Source of the DNA: an uncultured Burkholderiales bacterium
GTDB lineage: Bacteria; Pseudomonadota; Gammaproteobacteria; Burkholderiales; Burkholderiaceae
Length of the DNA stretch: 64,000 bases
NCBI GenBank assembly: GCA_946480465.1
Contig: CAMLJY010000005.1
Span: 93,198-157,197, forward strand
Direction of reading: 5' to 3'
Position numbers and translations under genes: made by a program. The notes beneath the pieces were generated by a model. It was not told the origin of the DNA, did no database searches, and saw only the letters and a list, made by a program, of their open reading frames with translations. Within the stretch, counting starts at the first letter, position 1, and the number at the start of each line of letters is the position of its first letter. Of the stretch, positions 14,871 through 26,500 are shown piece by piece.

Positions 14871-17351
14871 TCAGCGCAGGCGCCTGCGCCGCGCCGACAG
14901 CATGGCCATCGCCGTGGGCAGCCGGCGCACCTGCACCGGCTCCGGCACGGGCGCGGCACTGCCGAAGGCCTGGCGCACGTCGGACATGTGCGCCAGCCGG
15001 CTGGCCACCAGGCGGTTGATCGAGCCCTCGGGCAGGCGGCCGCGGCTGTCGGCCACGCCGGCCGTGATGCCGGTCAGCAGCTCGATCGCATCGTCCACGT
15101 GGGCCACCGCGTGCACGTGGAAGCGGCCCTGCGCGACGGCGTCGACCACGTCCTCGCGCAGCATCAGGCGGCCGGCGTGGGCGGCGGGCACCAGCACGCC
15201 CTGGCCTCCGTCCAGGCCCTGCAGGCGGCAGACGTCGAAGAAGCCCTCGATCTTCTCGTCGACCGCGCCCACCGCCTGGACCTGGCCGTGCTGGTCGACC
15301 GAACCGGTGACCGCCAGGCTCTGGCGCACCGGCACGCCGGCCAGCGCGGACAGCAGCGCGCACAGCTCGGCCAGCGAGGCGCTGTCGCCCTCGACCGGGC
15401 CGTAGGACTGCTCGAAGACCAGGCTTGCGGCCAGCGACAGCGGCTGCCCCTGGGCATAACGGGCACCGAGGTAGGACGCGAGGATCAGCACGCCCTTGGA
15501 GTGGATGGGCTGGCCCAGCGTCGATTCGCGCTCGATGTCGACCAGGTGGCCTTCGCCGACGCGGGCGGTGGCCGTGATGCGCACCGGCTGGCCGAAGCGG
15601 AAGCCGCAGTCCTCGTTCACCGCGAGGCCGTTCACCTGGCCGACTTGCGCACCGGTGGTGGCGACCAGCAGCATGCCGCGCTGCACCGCATCCAGCACCT
15701 GCGCACGCTGCCGGTCGCCGCGCCGCAGCCAGGCCGCATGGGCCTGGTCGACGTCGGCCCGCGTGACCACCGCGCGGCCGGCGCGCGCGGCCTCGCGGTC
15801 CGCCTCGCGCACCAGGTTGTCGAGCGCGCGCGTGTGCGTGGACAGCTTGTCGGCATCGCCGGCCCGGCGCGAGGCCTGCTCCACCAGCGCCGCAACCGCA
15901 CCGCGGTCCAGCGCTCGGGTGGCGGCCTGGCGCGCCAGCGCGCCGACCAGCTCCGCGAAACGGGTGACGCCGGCCGCATCGCGCGGCACCTCGTCCTCGA
16001 AGTCGGCTGCCACCTTGAACAGCGCGTCGAACTCGGGGTCCAGCGCCTTCAGCAGCTCGTGGTGCTCGCGTTCGCCGATCAGCACCACCTTGGCCGCCAG
16101 CGGGATCGGCTGCGGCTCCAGCGGCAGGGTGCCCACCCAGCCGAGCAGCTCGGGTGCCGATTCGATGCGGATCTCGCCGGCGATCAAGGCGCGCTTCAGG
16201 CCCTCCCAGGCATAGGGCTGCGCGATCACCTTGTCGGCATCCAGCACCAGGCAGCCGCCGTTGGCCCGGTGCAGCGCGCCGGCCTGCACCAGCGAGAAGT
16301 TCGTCAGCAGCGTGCCCATGTGCGCGATGTGATCGACGCGGCCGATCAGGTTCGCATAGGTCGGGTGGTCGAGTTCCACCACCGGCGCATGGGCATCGGC
16401 GGCATGGGCCACCAGCAGGTTGACGCGGTAGCGCCCGATCGACAGGCTGCCGCTCAGGCCTTCCAGCTCGCCGTCGCCCTCCTCGTCCTCGTCGCGCTGT
16501 TCCTGCAGCTCGCTGCCGGACTCGATCACGTCGGCCAGCACCTCGTCGAAAAAGGCCAGCAGCGCCGGCTGGTCGGCGAAGCGCGCCTTCAGCTCCTCCA
16601 CCAGGTGCCCGGTGGCCAGGCCCATCGCCGCGCGCGTCGCTTCACGTTCGCGCGCATGCATCTCGCGCCGCTGGCGCGGCAGCTGGTGGGTGATGCCGTC
16701 CAGCCGTTCGCGCAGGCCCTGGACCACGTCGGCGATGCGCTTGCGCTCGTCCTCCGACAGTGCGTCGAAATCCTCGGCCTTGAAAGGCTCGCCCTCCTTC
16801 AGCGGCGAGAACACCAGGCCTTCGGAGGTGCGCAGCAGCGACACGCCCTGGGCCCGCGCCGCGTCGCCCAGCAGCTCCAGCGCGCGTTCCTCGCGCTGCT
16901 TGTGTTCCTTCTCGATGGCGTCGATGCGGGCGCGGTAGTCCTCGCTCTCCAGCGCCGCGGTCACCGCGCTGCCCAGCTCGTCGGCAAAACGGTCCATCGC
17001 CTCGCGCAGCTGGATCCCCAGGCCGGCCGGCAGCGGGATGGCGCGCGGCTGGCTCGGTTCGGCGAAGTTGTAGACGTAGCACCAGTCGGCCGGCGCCGGG
17101 CGGCCGGCGGCATGCTCCTGCAGCAGCCGCCGCACCAGGGCGTGCCGGCTGCTGCCGGGCTCGCCGAGCACGAACACGTTGTAGCCGCGGCCGGCGATGT
17201 CGAGCGCCAGCCGCACGGCCTCGACCGCACGCGCCTGGCCGAACGGCTGCTCCGGCTCGGGCAGCGTGGCGGTGGTCTCGAACGTGAAGCAGTCGGGATC
17301 GCAGCGGCGGCGCAGTTGCGATGGCGTGAGGGAATGGTCGGGTTGCAGCAT
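14871..17351 (-). CDS. ATP-dependent Lon-family (S16) protease, LonB-like form
   Basis: An 826-residue protein of the Lon-related family that combines an AAA-type ATPase region with a C-terminal S16 peptidase. The nucleotide-binding loop near the N-terminus reads LGEPGSSR, a relaxed Walker A, and the central region has a long charged coiled-coil-like insert. The peptidase domain has the catalytic Ser in GPVEGDSAS and the catalytic Lys in VDEKIEG, both intact. It lacks the N-terminal substrate-recruiting domain of classical LonA, so it belongs to the group of Lon-like proteases usually annotated as an AAA family protease. It probably degrades damaged or regulatory proteins in the cytoplasm. 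It heads a two-gene unit with the beta-barrel gene. An Fnr-type box lies 39-52 bases upstream of the ATG. Confidence 0.88.
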   Translation of the reverse strand: MLQPDHSLTPSQLRRRCDPDCFTFETTATLPEPEQPFGQARAVEAVRLALDIAGRGYNVFVLGEPGSSRHALVRRLLQEHAAGRPAPADWCYVYNFAEPSQPRAIPLPAGLGIQLREAMDRFADELGSAVTAALESEDYRARIDAIEKEHKQREERALELLGDAARAQGVSLLRTSEGLVFSPLKEGEPFKAEDFDALSEDERKRIADVVQGLRERLDGITHQLPRQRREMHAREREATRAAMGLATGHLVEELKARFADQPALLAFFDEVLADVIESGSELQEQRDEDEEGDGELEGLSGSLSIGRYRVNLLVAHAADAHAPVVELDHPTYANLIGRVDHIAHMGTLLTNFSLVQAGALHRANGGCLVLDADKVIAQPYAWEGLKRALIAGEIRIESAPELLGWVGTLPLEPQPIPLAAKVVLIGEREHHELLKALDPEFDALFKVAADFEDEVPRDAAGVTRFAELVGALARQAATRALDRGAVAALVEQASRRAGDADKLSTHTRALDNLVREADREAARAGRAVVTRADVDQAHAAWLRRGDRQRAQVLDAVQRGMLLVATTGAQVGQVNGLAVNEDCGFRFGQPVRITATARVGEGHLVDIERESTLGQPIHSKGVLILASYLGARYAQGQPLSLAASLVFEQSYGPVEGDSASLAELCALLSALAGVPVRQSLAVTGSVDQHGQVQAVGAVDEKIEGFFDVCRLQGLDGGQGVLVPAAHAGRLMLREDVVDAVAQGRFHVHAVAHVDDAIELLTGITAGVADSRGRLPEGSINRLVASRLAHMSDVRQAFGSAAPVPEPVQVRRLPTAMAMLSARRRRLR

Positions 17352-17389
17352 GCGTGGGCCGACTGTGGCGCCGGCCTGCGGGCCAGCGC

Positions 17390-17403
17390 TTGCGCCCGCG
17401 CAA
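17390..17403 (-). promoter_or_regulatory. Fnr-type box near the Lon-type protease
   Basis: TTGCGCCCGCGCAA has two perfect halves and is identical to the box at 46728. Toward the protease a -10-like CACAGT lies at 17367 down to 17362, which would put transcription start almost on the ATG; toward the giant gene no -10 fits. The site is clear, but its target is uncertain. Confidence 0.45.
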
Positions 17404-17512
17404 AGGCCCGGCCGCCAACGACGATGTCCGCCGTGCCGCATTGAGCATCCTCAACAGCGGGATGCACCGGCGCGGGAAGGATCGCACGCAAGAACAGCTC
17501 GAAGGGCATCGC

Positions 17513-20500
17513 ATGCGCACCAGGAACACCGGCCCGGAGGGCGGGGAGGGGCAGCATTCCACGCTGCCGACGCTGTCCGAGATCTTCAACGGGCCGCTCG
17601 CCGAGCGCATGCGGGCGCTGGTGCGGCGTCGCCGGCAGGCGCGCGCCGGGCTGCCCGTCCGGCAGCCGCCGGCCGGTGGAACGCCGCGGCCGCCGCACCC
17701 CCCCCGCCTGGAGCCGATGGAGCCGCGCCTGCTGCTGGCGGCCGACCTGGGCGTGATTGATGCTGCGTCTTTCGTGGCTTATTTCGACAGCGTGCAGGCG
17801 CAGCTCGACAGCGAGGTATTCGCCGCCCCGGTGCCCCTGATCGGCACCCAGCTGGCGCAGCTTCCGTCGGGGCGCATCGCCCAGAACCTGGCCGATGCGC
17901 TGCAGGGCTTCTCGATCGCGCGGACGCCGGGCACGGCGGTCAGCGCCGCTGACGTCACGGCGGCGCTGCGCACGTCGCTCGGGTCCCTGATCCAGGGGGA
18001 CGCGATCGCGGTCTCGTCGGCCCCCGGCAGCACCGAGGTCCAGTTCACGCTGACGCTGGCCGGCCACAGCGCCGAGCGCATCGACGTCGACCTGGCGCTG
18101 GGCGCGGACCCGCTGATCTCGCCGCGCCTGGGCATCGCCGACGAGGTGAGCCTGAGCCTCGACTGGCAATTCGACCTGGCGTTCGGCGTGCTGCAGGACG
18201 CGCAGACGCTGCAGACGCGCATGTACTTCGGCACCGGGGCCGCCGACGAACTGAAGCTCGACAACCTGCGTGCCGTGCTCGATGGCGGCAGCGATGGCAG
18301 CTTCGCGGCCAAAGGCACGGCGGGCGTGTTCGGCGCGCTGATCCGGCAGGACCAGGGCACGCCCGCCACCGACGATGCCGCGGCCGTGGCGCCGCTGCCG
18401 AGCCAGTTCAGCGGCAGCTACCGCATCGACCTCAGCGGCGGCGGCAGCGACCGGCGCGTCTCGCTCGAGGAAATGGCGAGCCTGCGTGCCGTGGGCCGCC
18501 TGAACGGCCTGGCCGAGGTGCACCTCGACCTCGATGCCTCGCTGGTGCCCGACTTCGCCGACGTGTCCGACTCGGACCGCGTCTTCAACCTCGGGGTCGA
18601 GTCCGACGTGCTGATGCGCCAGGTCTTCACCGAGGCCGTCACCACCGCCGACCAGTTCGGCGACCCGATGGTGCTCAGCTACTCGAACGTGCGGCTGGAC
18701 CTGGGCAAGTTCTTCAGCGGCTTCTTCGATCCGGCGGTCGAGTTCCTGCAGACGGCGCTGACGCCGTTCGAGCCCATCGTCGATTTCCTGACCCTGCCGA
18801 TCCCGGTGCTCAGCGACATCGGCGAGGCGGTGGGCTACGGCAGCATCACCCCGATCGACCTCGGCATCCTGACGACGCCCTTCTCCGACCTGAGCGCGGA
18901 GCAGAAGAACGCGACGCTGGACAAGCTGACCCGCGCCAAGTTCGTGCTGGGCGTGCTGAATGCCTTCCTCGACCTGAAGCCGGTGGGCGAGGGCCTGCCG
19001 GACACGGTGGACCTGGGCGACCTGAGCCTGCAGCTGACCGGCAACAGCCGCAACAGCGGCTTCCGGCCGCTGAAGACCGAGGTGCAGAAGGAAGAGACGA
19101 ACAAGGACGTGGTGGGCGACATCGCCAAGAGCCAGGATCCGGCGGCGAAGACCTTCTCCAACGGCTACGCCACCCTGAACGGGAACCTGACGCTGCCGTT
19201 CCTGAACGACCCGGCCGAGGTGCTGAAGATGCTGCGCGGGGACACGTCCCCGGAGCTGATCAACTTCGGGCTGGACCTGGACTTCGGCTACACCTTCGGG
19301 CGCGATTTCGTGATCCCGCCGCTGCCGATCCTGAACGCGCGGCTGCAGTTCGACATCGGCGCCGCGTTGAACCTGGACGCCGGCTACGACCTCACCGGCG
19401 CCGCGCACCTGGTGCGCAGCCTGGACTTCTCCAGCGAGGCCGCGCTGCAGCAGAGCGTGAAGGACAACCTGCACCGCCTGCGCGACGGGCTGTACTTCGA
19501 CGACCACTTCGGCGAGGACGCACCGGACGACCTGCAGGACGGCGACCGCGGCACGTCCACGGTGAATTCGGACTTCGGCCCCGACGACTCCGATCACCCG
19601 GAGCTGACCCTCTTCGCGAAGATGTCAGCCGGTGCGAGCGTCGGTGGCGACATCTTCATCGCCGAGTTCGATGCCGGCGTCGACGTCTTCTTCGACACCA
19701 GCGTCTTCCTCGATTTCAACGACCTGCCCGAGCCGGAGCCGGGCGAAGACGCGCAGGCCGACTACGTGCACGACCTGCTCGTGGGCGACCCGACCGAGGT
19801 GCCGGACACGCCCTACGTCTACGACGGCCGCGTGCGGCTGGACGAGCTGGCGCTGGTGGCGCAGGCCGACCCGTTCGGCGTGCTGAATTCCTCCGGCGCG
19901 CTCACCGCCGGCCTGGAAGCCTTCGTCAATGCCAGCGTCGGCTTCGGGCCGTTCAAGGTGACGCTGCTGAACGAGACCTTCACGCTGGTCAGCGTCAACA
20001 TCTTCGACTTCGACATCCACAAGCTCAGCGACGCGCAGGTGCTGGCCGGCCAGGTGCTGCGGCCGCCGGTGCTGGGCGAGGTGGCCGACGGGACCTTGCG
20101 CCTCTTCATGGGCGAGGATTCCGGCGCGCGCCGGCGCAACACCGCGCCCAACCGCTCGGGCGACGAGGCCGCGGCCGGCGGCGTGATCGTCGACGAGGGC
20201 TACCGCATCACCTCGCTGGGTCTCACCGACCCGGCTCGTCCCGAGGGCGGCGAGACGCTGCTCGTGACCTACCTCGTGTTCGAGGACGGCGAGCGCGTCG
20301 AGCGGGCGCGGCAGACCTTCACCGGCGTGCACCGCATCACGGCCGACGCCGGCATGGGCGACGACTACCTCGTCGTCGACGACGAGGTGCGGGCGGCCGT
20401 GCACTTCGATGGCGGCGGCGGCGCGGACATCCTGTCCAGCGAGGGCGGCGGCGCGGCCGAGCTGATCGGCGGTGAGGGGAACGACCTGCTGATCGGCGGC

Positions 20501-23500
20501 GCGGGCCACGACCTGCTCGATGGCGGGGCCGGCGACGACGTGCTGGAAGGCGGTGCCGGGCGCGACCGCCTGCTCGGAGCCGAGGGCGACGACCGCCTGG
20601 ATGGCGGCCTGGACGACGACCTGCTCGCCGGCGGCGCCGGCGGCGACACCTATGCCTGGTCGGCGGGCCAGGGCACGGACAGCTTCAGCGAGGCTGCCGG
20701 TGCCGGCGGGACGGACCGCATCACCATCACCGGCAGCGCGGCGGCGGACGTCTTCGAGCTGGCCTCGGTCAGCCGCGACGGCGGCAGCGCCGTGCAGTTG
20801 ACGGCGCGCGAAGCGAGCGGCAGCGCCGCGGTGCTGCTGATCGACGACATCGAGGAGATCGCCGTCAACGCCGGCGCCGGCGCGGACGAATTCACGGTGG
20901 GCGAGCTCAGCGGCACCGACGTGCGGCAGCTGGCCATCGACCTGGCCGCGCCCGGCGCCGTGGGCAGCGATGCGGACGGCGACCACGTGGTCTTCGCCGG
21001 CACCGCGGGCGCGGACACGCTGGTCGTCGAAGGCGTGGTCGCCAGCTTCGTCCGCACCGACTTCGCAAGCCACCCCGGCGGCGGCACCAGCACGCCGGTG
21101 GACAAGCCGGCGGTGCAGCTCAGCGACACCACCCCGGGGCGCGAGAGCCGCTTCTTCATCATCAACAGCTCACCGGAGCGCGACACGCTGGAAGTGCGCG
21201 GCCAGGGTGGGGACGACACGCTGACGCTGTCCGCCGGCAGCGCCGGCATCGGCGTCGCCGGCCTCATCGGCGTCACGCTCGATGGTGGCGAGGGCGACGA
21301 CCTGCTGGTCGCCGCCTTCGACGACGCCACGCTGCAAGGCGGCACCGGCCAGGACACGCTGCGCGTGCAGGGCGATGGCCAGGCCAGCATCGGCAGCAGC
21401 ATGCTGGCGCTGTTCCCGGCCGAGCTGCAGGTGTCGCGCACCAGCGCCGGCGGCGTGCCGGTCGCCGACCGCCTGGTGCACGGCGGCGTCGAGGCCTATG
21501 AGCTGATGCTGCCGTCCGAAGGCAGCGGCAGCGACCTGCGCGTGGTGGGCACGATGGCCGGCAGCCTCGTCATCCAGGCCTCGTCCGGCAGCAACCGGAT
21601 CGCGCTGGAATCCATCGCCGGCCCGGCCACCGTGCGGCTCGCCGGCGGCAGCAATGCCGTCACGGTCGGCCGTGACGGCTCGCTGGCCGGCATCGTGGGC
21701 GACCTGCAGGTGCAGGGCGGCAGCGGCCGGGACACGCTCACTTTCGATGCCAGCGCCGAGGTCGCGGGCCAGTCGCTGCGCATCGAGCCCGATGCCATCA
21801 CAGGCGCCAGCTTCGGCGCCGGTGCGCTGCGCTACGACGCGGGCGTGGACAGCGTCGAACTGCGGCTGGGCCTCGGTGCGGACGAGGTGATCGTTCCGGC
21901 GCTCACGCGGCACGTCATCGTCGACACCGGTGCCGGCAGCGACCGCGTGCAGGCCACGCTGGCCGGCGCGCCCACGGGCCAGCCCGGCGCACCGGGGCTG
22001 GACACGCGCGCGGCCGAGCAGGTGGACTTCGCCAACGAGGGCAACGCCGCCTCGACCGACTGGCTCATCACCGCCAACCAGCTGCGGGCCGGCCACCCGG
22101 GCGTGCTGGACCCGCTGGTGCCGGGCGCCTACGACCAGGTGCTGCTGCAGACCAGCGGCGCGCAGCAGGTGACGCTGGCGCTGGGCGACGGACCCGGCGC
22201 CGACCGCCTGCGCGTCTGGGACCTGGCGACGCCGACCCAGGTGCTGCTGCGCGGCGGTGACGACGAGGTGATCATCGGCGACGACCGCGCCGGGGCCCGG
22301 CGCGCGCTGGCCGACCTGGACGCCGTGCTGCGGCTCGATGGCGGCAGCAGCGCCGAGAGCAGCGGCGACTCGCTGCGGCTGGACGACCGCAGCAACACGC
22401 TGGCCGGCGGCAGCGACCCGGCCCTGCCCAGCCTGGTGCTCGGCCCGCAGGCCATCAGCGGCATCGCGATGGGCACGCAGGCGCGCATCGAGCACGCGGG
22501 CTTCGGCACGCTGGCGGTGGCGCTGGCGGACACGCCGGACAACGTGCGCGTGCTGGACACCAGCGTGCCGACGGTGCTGGACCTGGGCGGCGGCGACGAC
22601 CGCCTGGTGATCGAACAGGCCTCCGCCGGTTCGGCCTCGGCGCCGGGCATCGGGGTGGAGCTGGGCGCGGGCAACGACCACGCCACCGTCCTGGGCGGCA
22701 CCGGGCTGTCGATCGGCGGTGGTGCCGATGGGGACACGCTCGTTTTCGACGTCAGCACGCTCACCGCGCCGAGCACCGGCGGCAGCCTGCGCGACGACGG
22801 CAGCCGGGGCCGGCTGAGCGGCCTCGGGCCGATCGGCGACGTGCGCTTCGACGGCATCGAATCGGCCGAGGTGGAACTGGGCCGGAACAGCGACGCGTTC
22901 GAGATCGGCATCACCACGCCGGGGCTGACGGTCGCGGTGCGCGGCCGGGGCGGCGATGACGTGCTCAAGGTGGTCCGCCTACCCACGGCCGAGTTCGATG
23001 GCGGCAGCGGCGTCGACACCGTGGTGCTGGACATCCCCGCCGCGCCCTGGGCGCTGGAGGACACGCCGGCCGGGCCGCGCCCGGTGCATGCCGCGCTGAT
23101 CGATCACCTGAACGTGACGGCCGAGTCGCTGCACATCGACAACCGCCAGTACGCCGGCCGCGTGGACTGGCGCATCGTCGATGGCGTGGTCTCCGCGGCC
23201 GATCCGGACGGCGTGGCCGCGCCGATCGCGCTGGCCTTCGCCGACGCGGCGGACCAGGTGCGCATCGTCGGCGGCGCCGGTGCCGGCGGCCTGGCCGACG
23301 ACAGCCTCGTGGTCACCGCCACCAGCAACCCGATGGACGCCACGCTGGACGGCAACCGCATCGAGCTGCTGGCCGGCCGCGTGGTGCTGGAACGCATCGG
23401 CAGCGCCGACGGCTACGCCGGCCTGCAGGCCGCCATCGATTTCGACGAACTGCCGGCCGCGGCCGCCGCGTACACCGAGAACGGCTTTTCCATCAGCGCC

Positions 23501-26500
23501 AACACCGGGCTGCTGCGCGACGCGCGCTTCGGCCCCGCGCTGGGTGCGGCCGCGGCGGGCACGGTCTACACCGTCCAGAGCAGCGCCGGCAACGCCTTCG
23601 CGTTCCACGCACTGGACCTGGCCGCGCCGGGGGCCGTGGCCGGCGGCAGCGTGCTCCTGACCGGCACCACCGTGAACGGCAGCACCGTCACGCAGACGCT
23701 GAGCTTCGCGGCCGGCGAACCGTTCTCGACCCGGAGCATCAGCCTGGCGCTGGCCCCCGGATTCGCGGCACTGCGCACGCTGCGCATCGACCTCGGCGCC
23801 GCCAGCGGCATCCTGCTGGACAACCTGGTGCTGCGCGAGACCCTGGCCTACAGCGGCGCGGCGACCGTGGCGGCGAGCCCGGTGCCAAGCACCCGCTTCA
23901 CCGACGACCCGGCGACGCCGGTCGACGAATCGGTGTTCGACCTGTGGTTCCTCGGCGCCCAGTCGGGCGGCGCGGTGGTGGTGGACTACAGCCGCAACGG
24001 CCTATTCGACAGGCACTTGCAGTTCGGCAGCGGCAGCCTGTTCTTCGGCGTGCCGCTGGCGGTGGAGTCCCTGCCCGGCGCGGTCACGCGCTTCAGCTTC
24101 GCGGGGGACCTGGCGCTGCCCGCCGGCACCACGGTGCGGGTGCTGGACGACCGGGCCGTCTCGGTGTGGGCCGACGACATCAGCGTCGGGGCCAACGTGC
24201 GCTTCGACGTCGCGGCGCTGAACCAGTCCGCCGGGGCCGGCGGCGGCCGGGGCGGCGGCAACGGCACCGCCGGGGCCGCCGGCAGCGGCGGCGTCGATGG
24301 CGGCAATGGCGGCGCCGGCAACGGCGGCACGGGCGGGGCCGGCGGCACCGGCACCGGCGCCGGCGGCGCGCCCGGCCTGGGCACCGCCAATGGCGGCGGC
24401 GGCAACTGGGGCGTGGGCGTGGAGGCCGGCGGCGGCGGTGGCGGGGGCGGCGGTGCCGGCGCCCACGTGTCCGGCGCGGGCGCGGGCGGCAGCGGCGGCG
24501 GGGGTGGCAGCGGCTTTGCCGGCGGCCTGGGCCAGGGCGGCGGCAGTGGCCAGGCGGATGCGACCGGGTTCGGCACCACCGCCGCCGGTGGCGGCGCCGG
24601 CGTCGGCACCGTCCAGGTGACGGTGACGCGCCGCTTCTTCGGCCTGCCGGCGCCGTCCTACGACATCTTCCAACCCTGGCAGGGCAACACCGACAGCGCG
24701 CCCGCCGGCTACGTCGTCGCGCCGCTGGGCTACACGGTCTCGCTGCCCTACAACGGCTCGGTCACGGTCAGCCACTTCCCCTTCATCGACACCTACACCA
24801 CGCATGGAGCGGCCGGGCTGGGTGCCGGCGGCGGCGGCGCCGGGGGTGGGGGCGGGGCGGGCGGCGCCTCCAACGAAGGCGATGGCGGCAACGGTGGCAA
24901 CGGCGCCGACGGCACGGCCGGCGGTGCTGGTGCGGCCGGCCGTGCCGGCAGCAATGCGGGCACCGGCGATGCGCTGTCCGGCGGCGCCGGCGGCTCCGCC
25001 GGCGGCGGCGGTGCCGGGGGTGGACGCGGCGGCGGCGGTGGCGGCGGCGGTGGCGGCGGCGGCGACCTCGGCTTCTTCTCCACCGGCGGTGGTGGCGGCG
25101 GCGGCGGGGGCGGGCAGGGCGGCGTCGGCGGCCGCGGCGGCGCTGGCGGCGCGGGCGGCGGCGGCGGTGGGGCGCTGGAACTGCACGCCCAGGGCCGGCT
25201 CGAGTTCGCCAGCGGCACGCAGGCCAGCGCACGCGGCGGCAGCGGTGGCGCCGGCTCGACGGGTGTTGCCGGCAGCACGGGTTCGGGCCCCACCAGCCGG
25301 CAGCTGGGGGCCGACGATGGCGGCGATGGCGGCTTCGGCGGCACCGGTGGCGCTGGCGGTGCCGGCGGCGCGGGTGGCGGCGGTGGCGGTGGCGCCGGCG
25401 GCACCATCCGCCTGGTCGGCTCGGTGCTGGATGCGCAGCCGCTGGTGGTGGACACGCGCGGCGGCGCGGGCGGCTTGAGCCCCGCCACCGGCCTCGGCGC
25501 GCCCGCCGGCGGCGTCGGCCGCCTGGTGCTCGGCAGCAACGACGGCGGTGGCGACCCCGCCATCGCGAACCGGCTGGGCGACCAGGCGCCCGACCGGTCG
25601 GCGGCGCCGCGCGCGGCCAACCCCTTCAATGGCGGCGTCGCGACGCCGCTGATCGCCGGCCTGCCCGCCGGCGCGGCGGCCTTCGGCCTGCTCGGGCCCG
25701 AGGTGACGGCGGCCACGCTCGGCCTCGGCGCCCCGGGTCCGGCCGACCTGTTCGCGGTGCTGCGCCTCGATGCCGACGACCCGCGCGTGCCGGACAGCGT
25801 GCGGGCGCGCTACCAGGGCTTCGACGCGGTGTTCTTCGTCAACCTGTCGGACGTGCCGCTGGTCGATCCCCGCATCGGCCTGAACGGCCAGGCGCCGGCG
25901 GCGCTGATGCAGTCGGTGCTGGGCGGCACGCAGGCCCTCGCGGCGCTGGCGCCGCACCAGGTGTGGATGACGCTGGTGCCGGACGACACGCCGGCGGTGT
26001 CGGTCTCCGCCGCGGCCTTCGGCAACGGCGCGGTCACGCCGCTGCAGCACCAGGCCCTGGCGCTCGGCGCGCCGCGCGTCGTCCAGGTGGCCGTGCCGCC
26101 CGCGCCTGCGCCGCAGCTGCTGGCCGGGCTGCAGGCGCTGGCGCTCGATGCCACGGGCACGCGCATCTACGCCGTCGATGCGGCGGACGGCGCGCTGCTG
26201 GTGGTGGACGCCGCCACGCTGGCGCTGCGCCAGCACTTCGGCGACGGCGCCGATGGCATCACCAGCCTGGCCGGCAGCCGCGGCGTCGCCGTGGCGCCGG
26301 GGGGCGAGCAGGTCTTCGTCGTCAGCGAGGGCGACCGGCGGCTCTCGGTCTTCGATCGCGACGCCAGCGGCGACCTGGCCTTCCGCACGGCGAATGCCGG
26401 CTTCAGTGCCGACGCGGTGCACGAGCACATCGCCGTGCATCCCGGCGGCCAGCTCGTGGCCACGGCCGGCGCCGACGGCGTGGCCGTCTACCGGCGCGAC

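Noticed and set aside
24230..25420. Possible CRISPR or satellite array because of dense GGC repeats
   Set aside because: There is no constant repeat with spacers; it is coding low-complexity DNA in an open frame.
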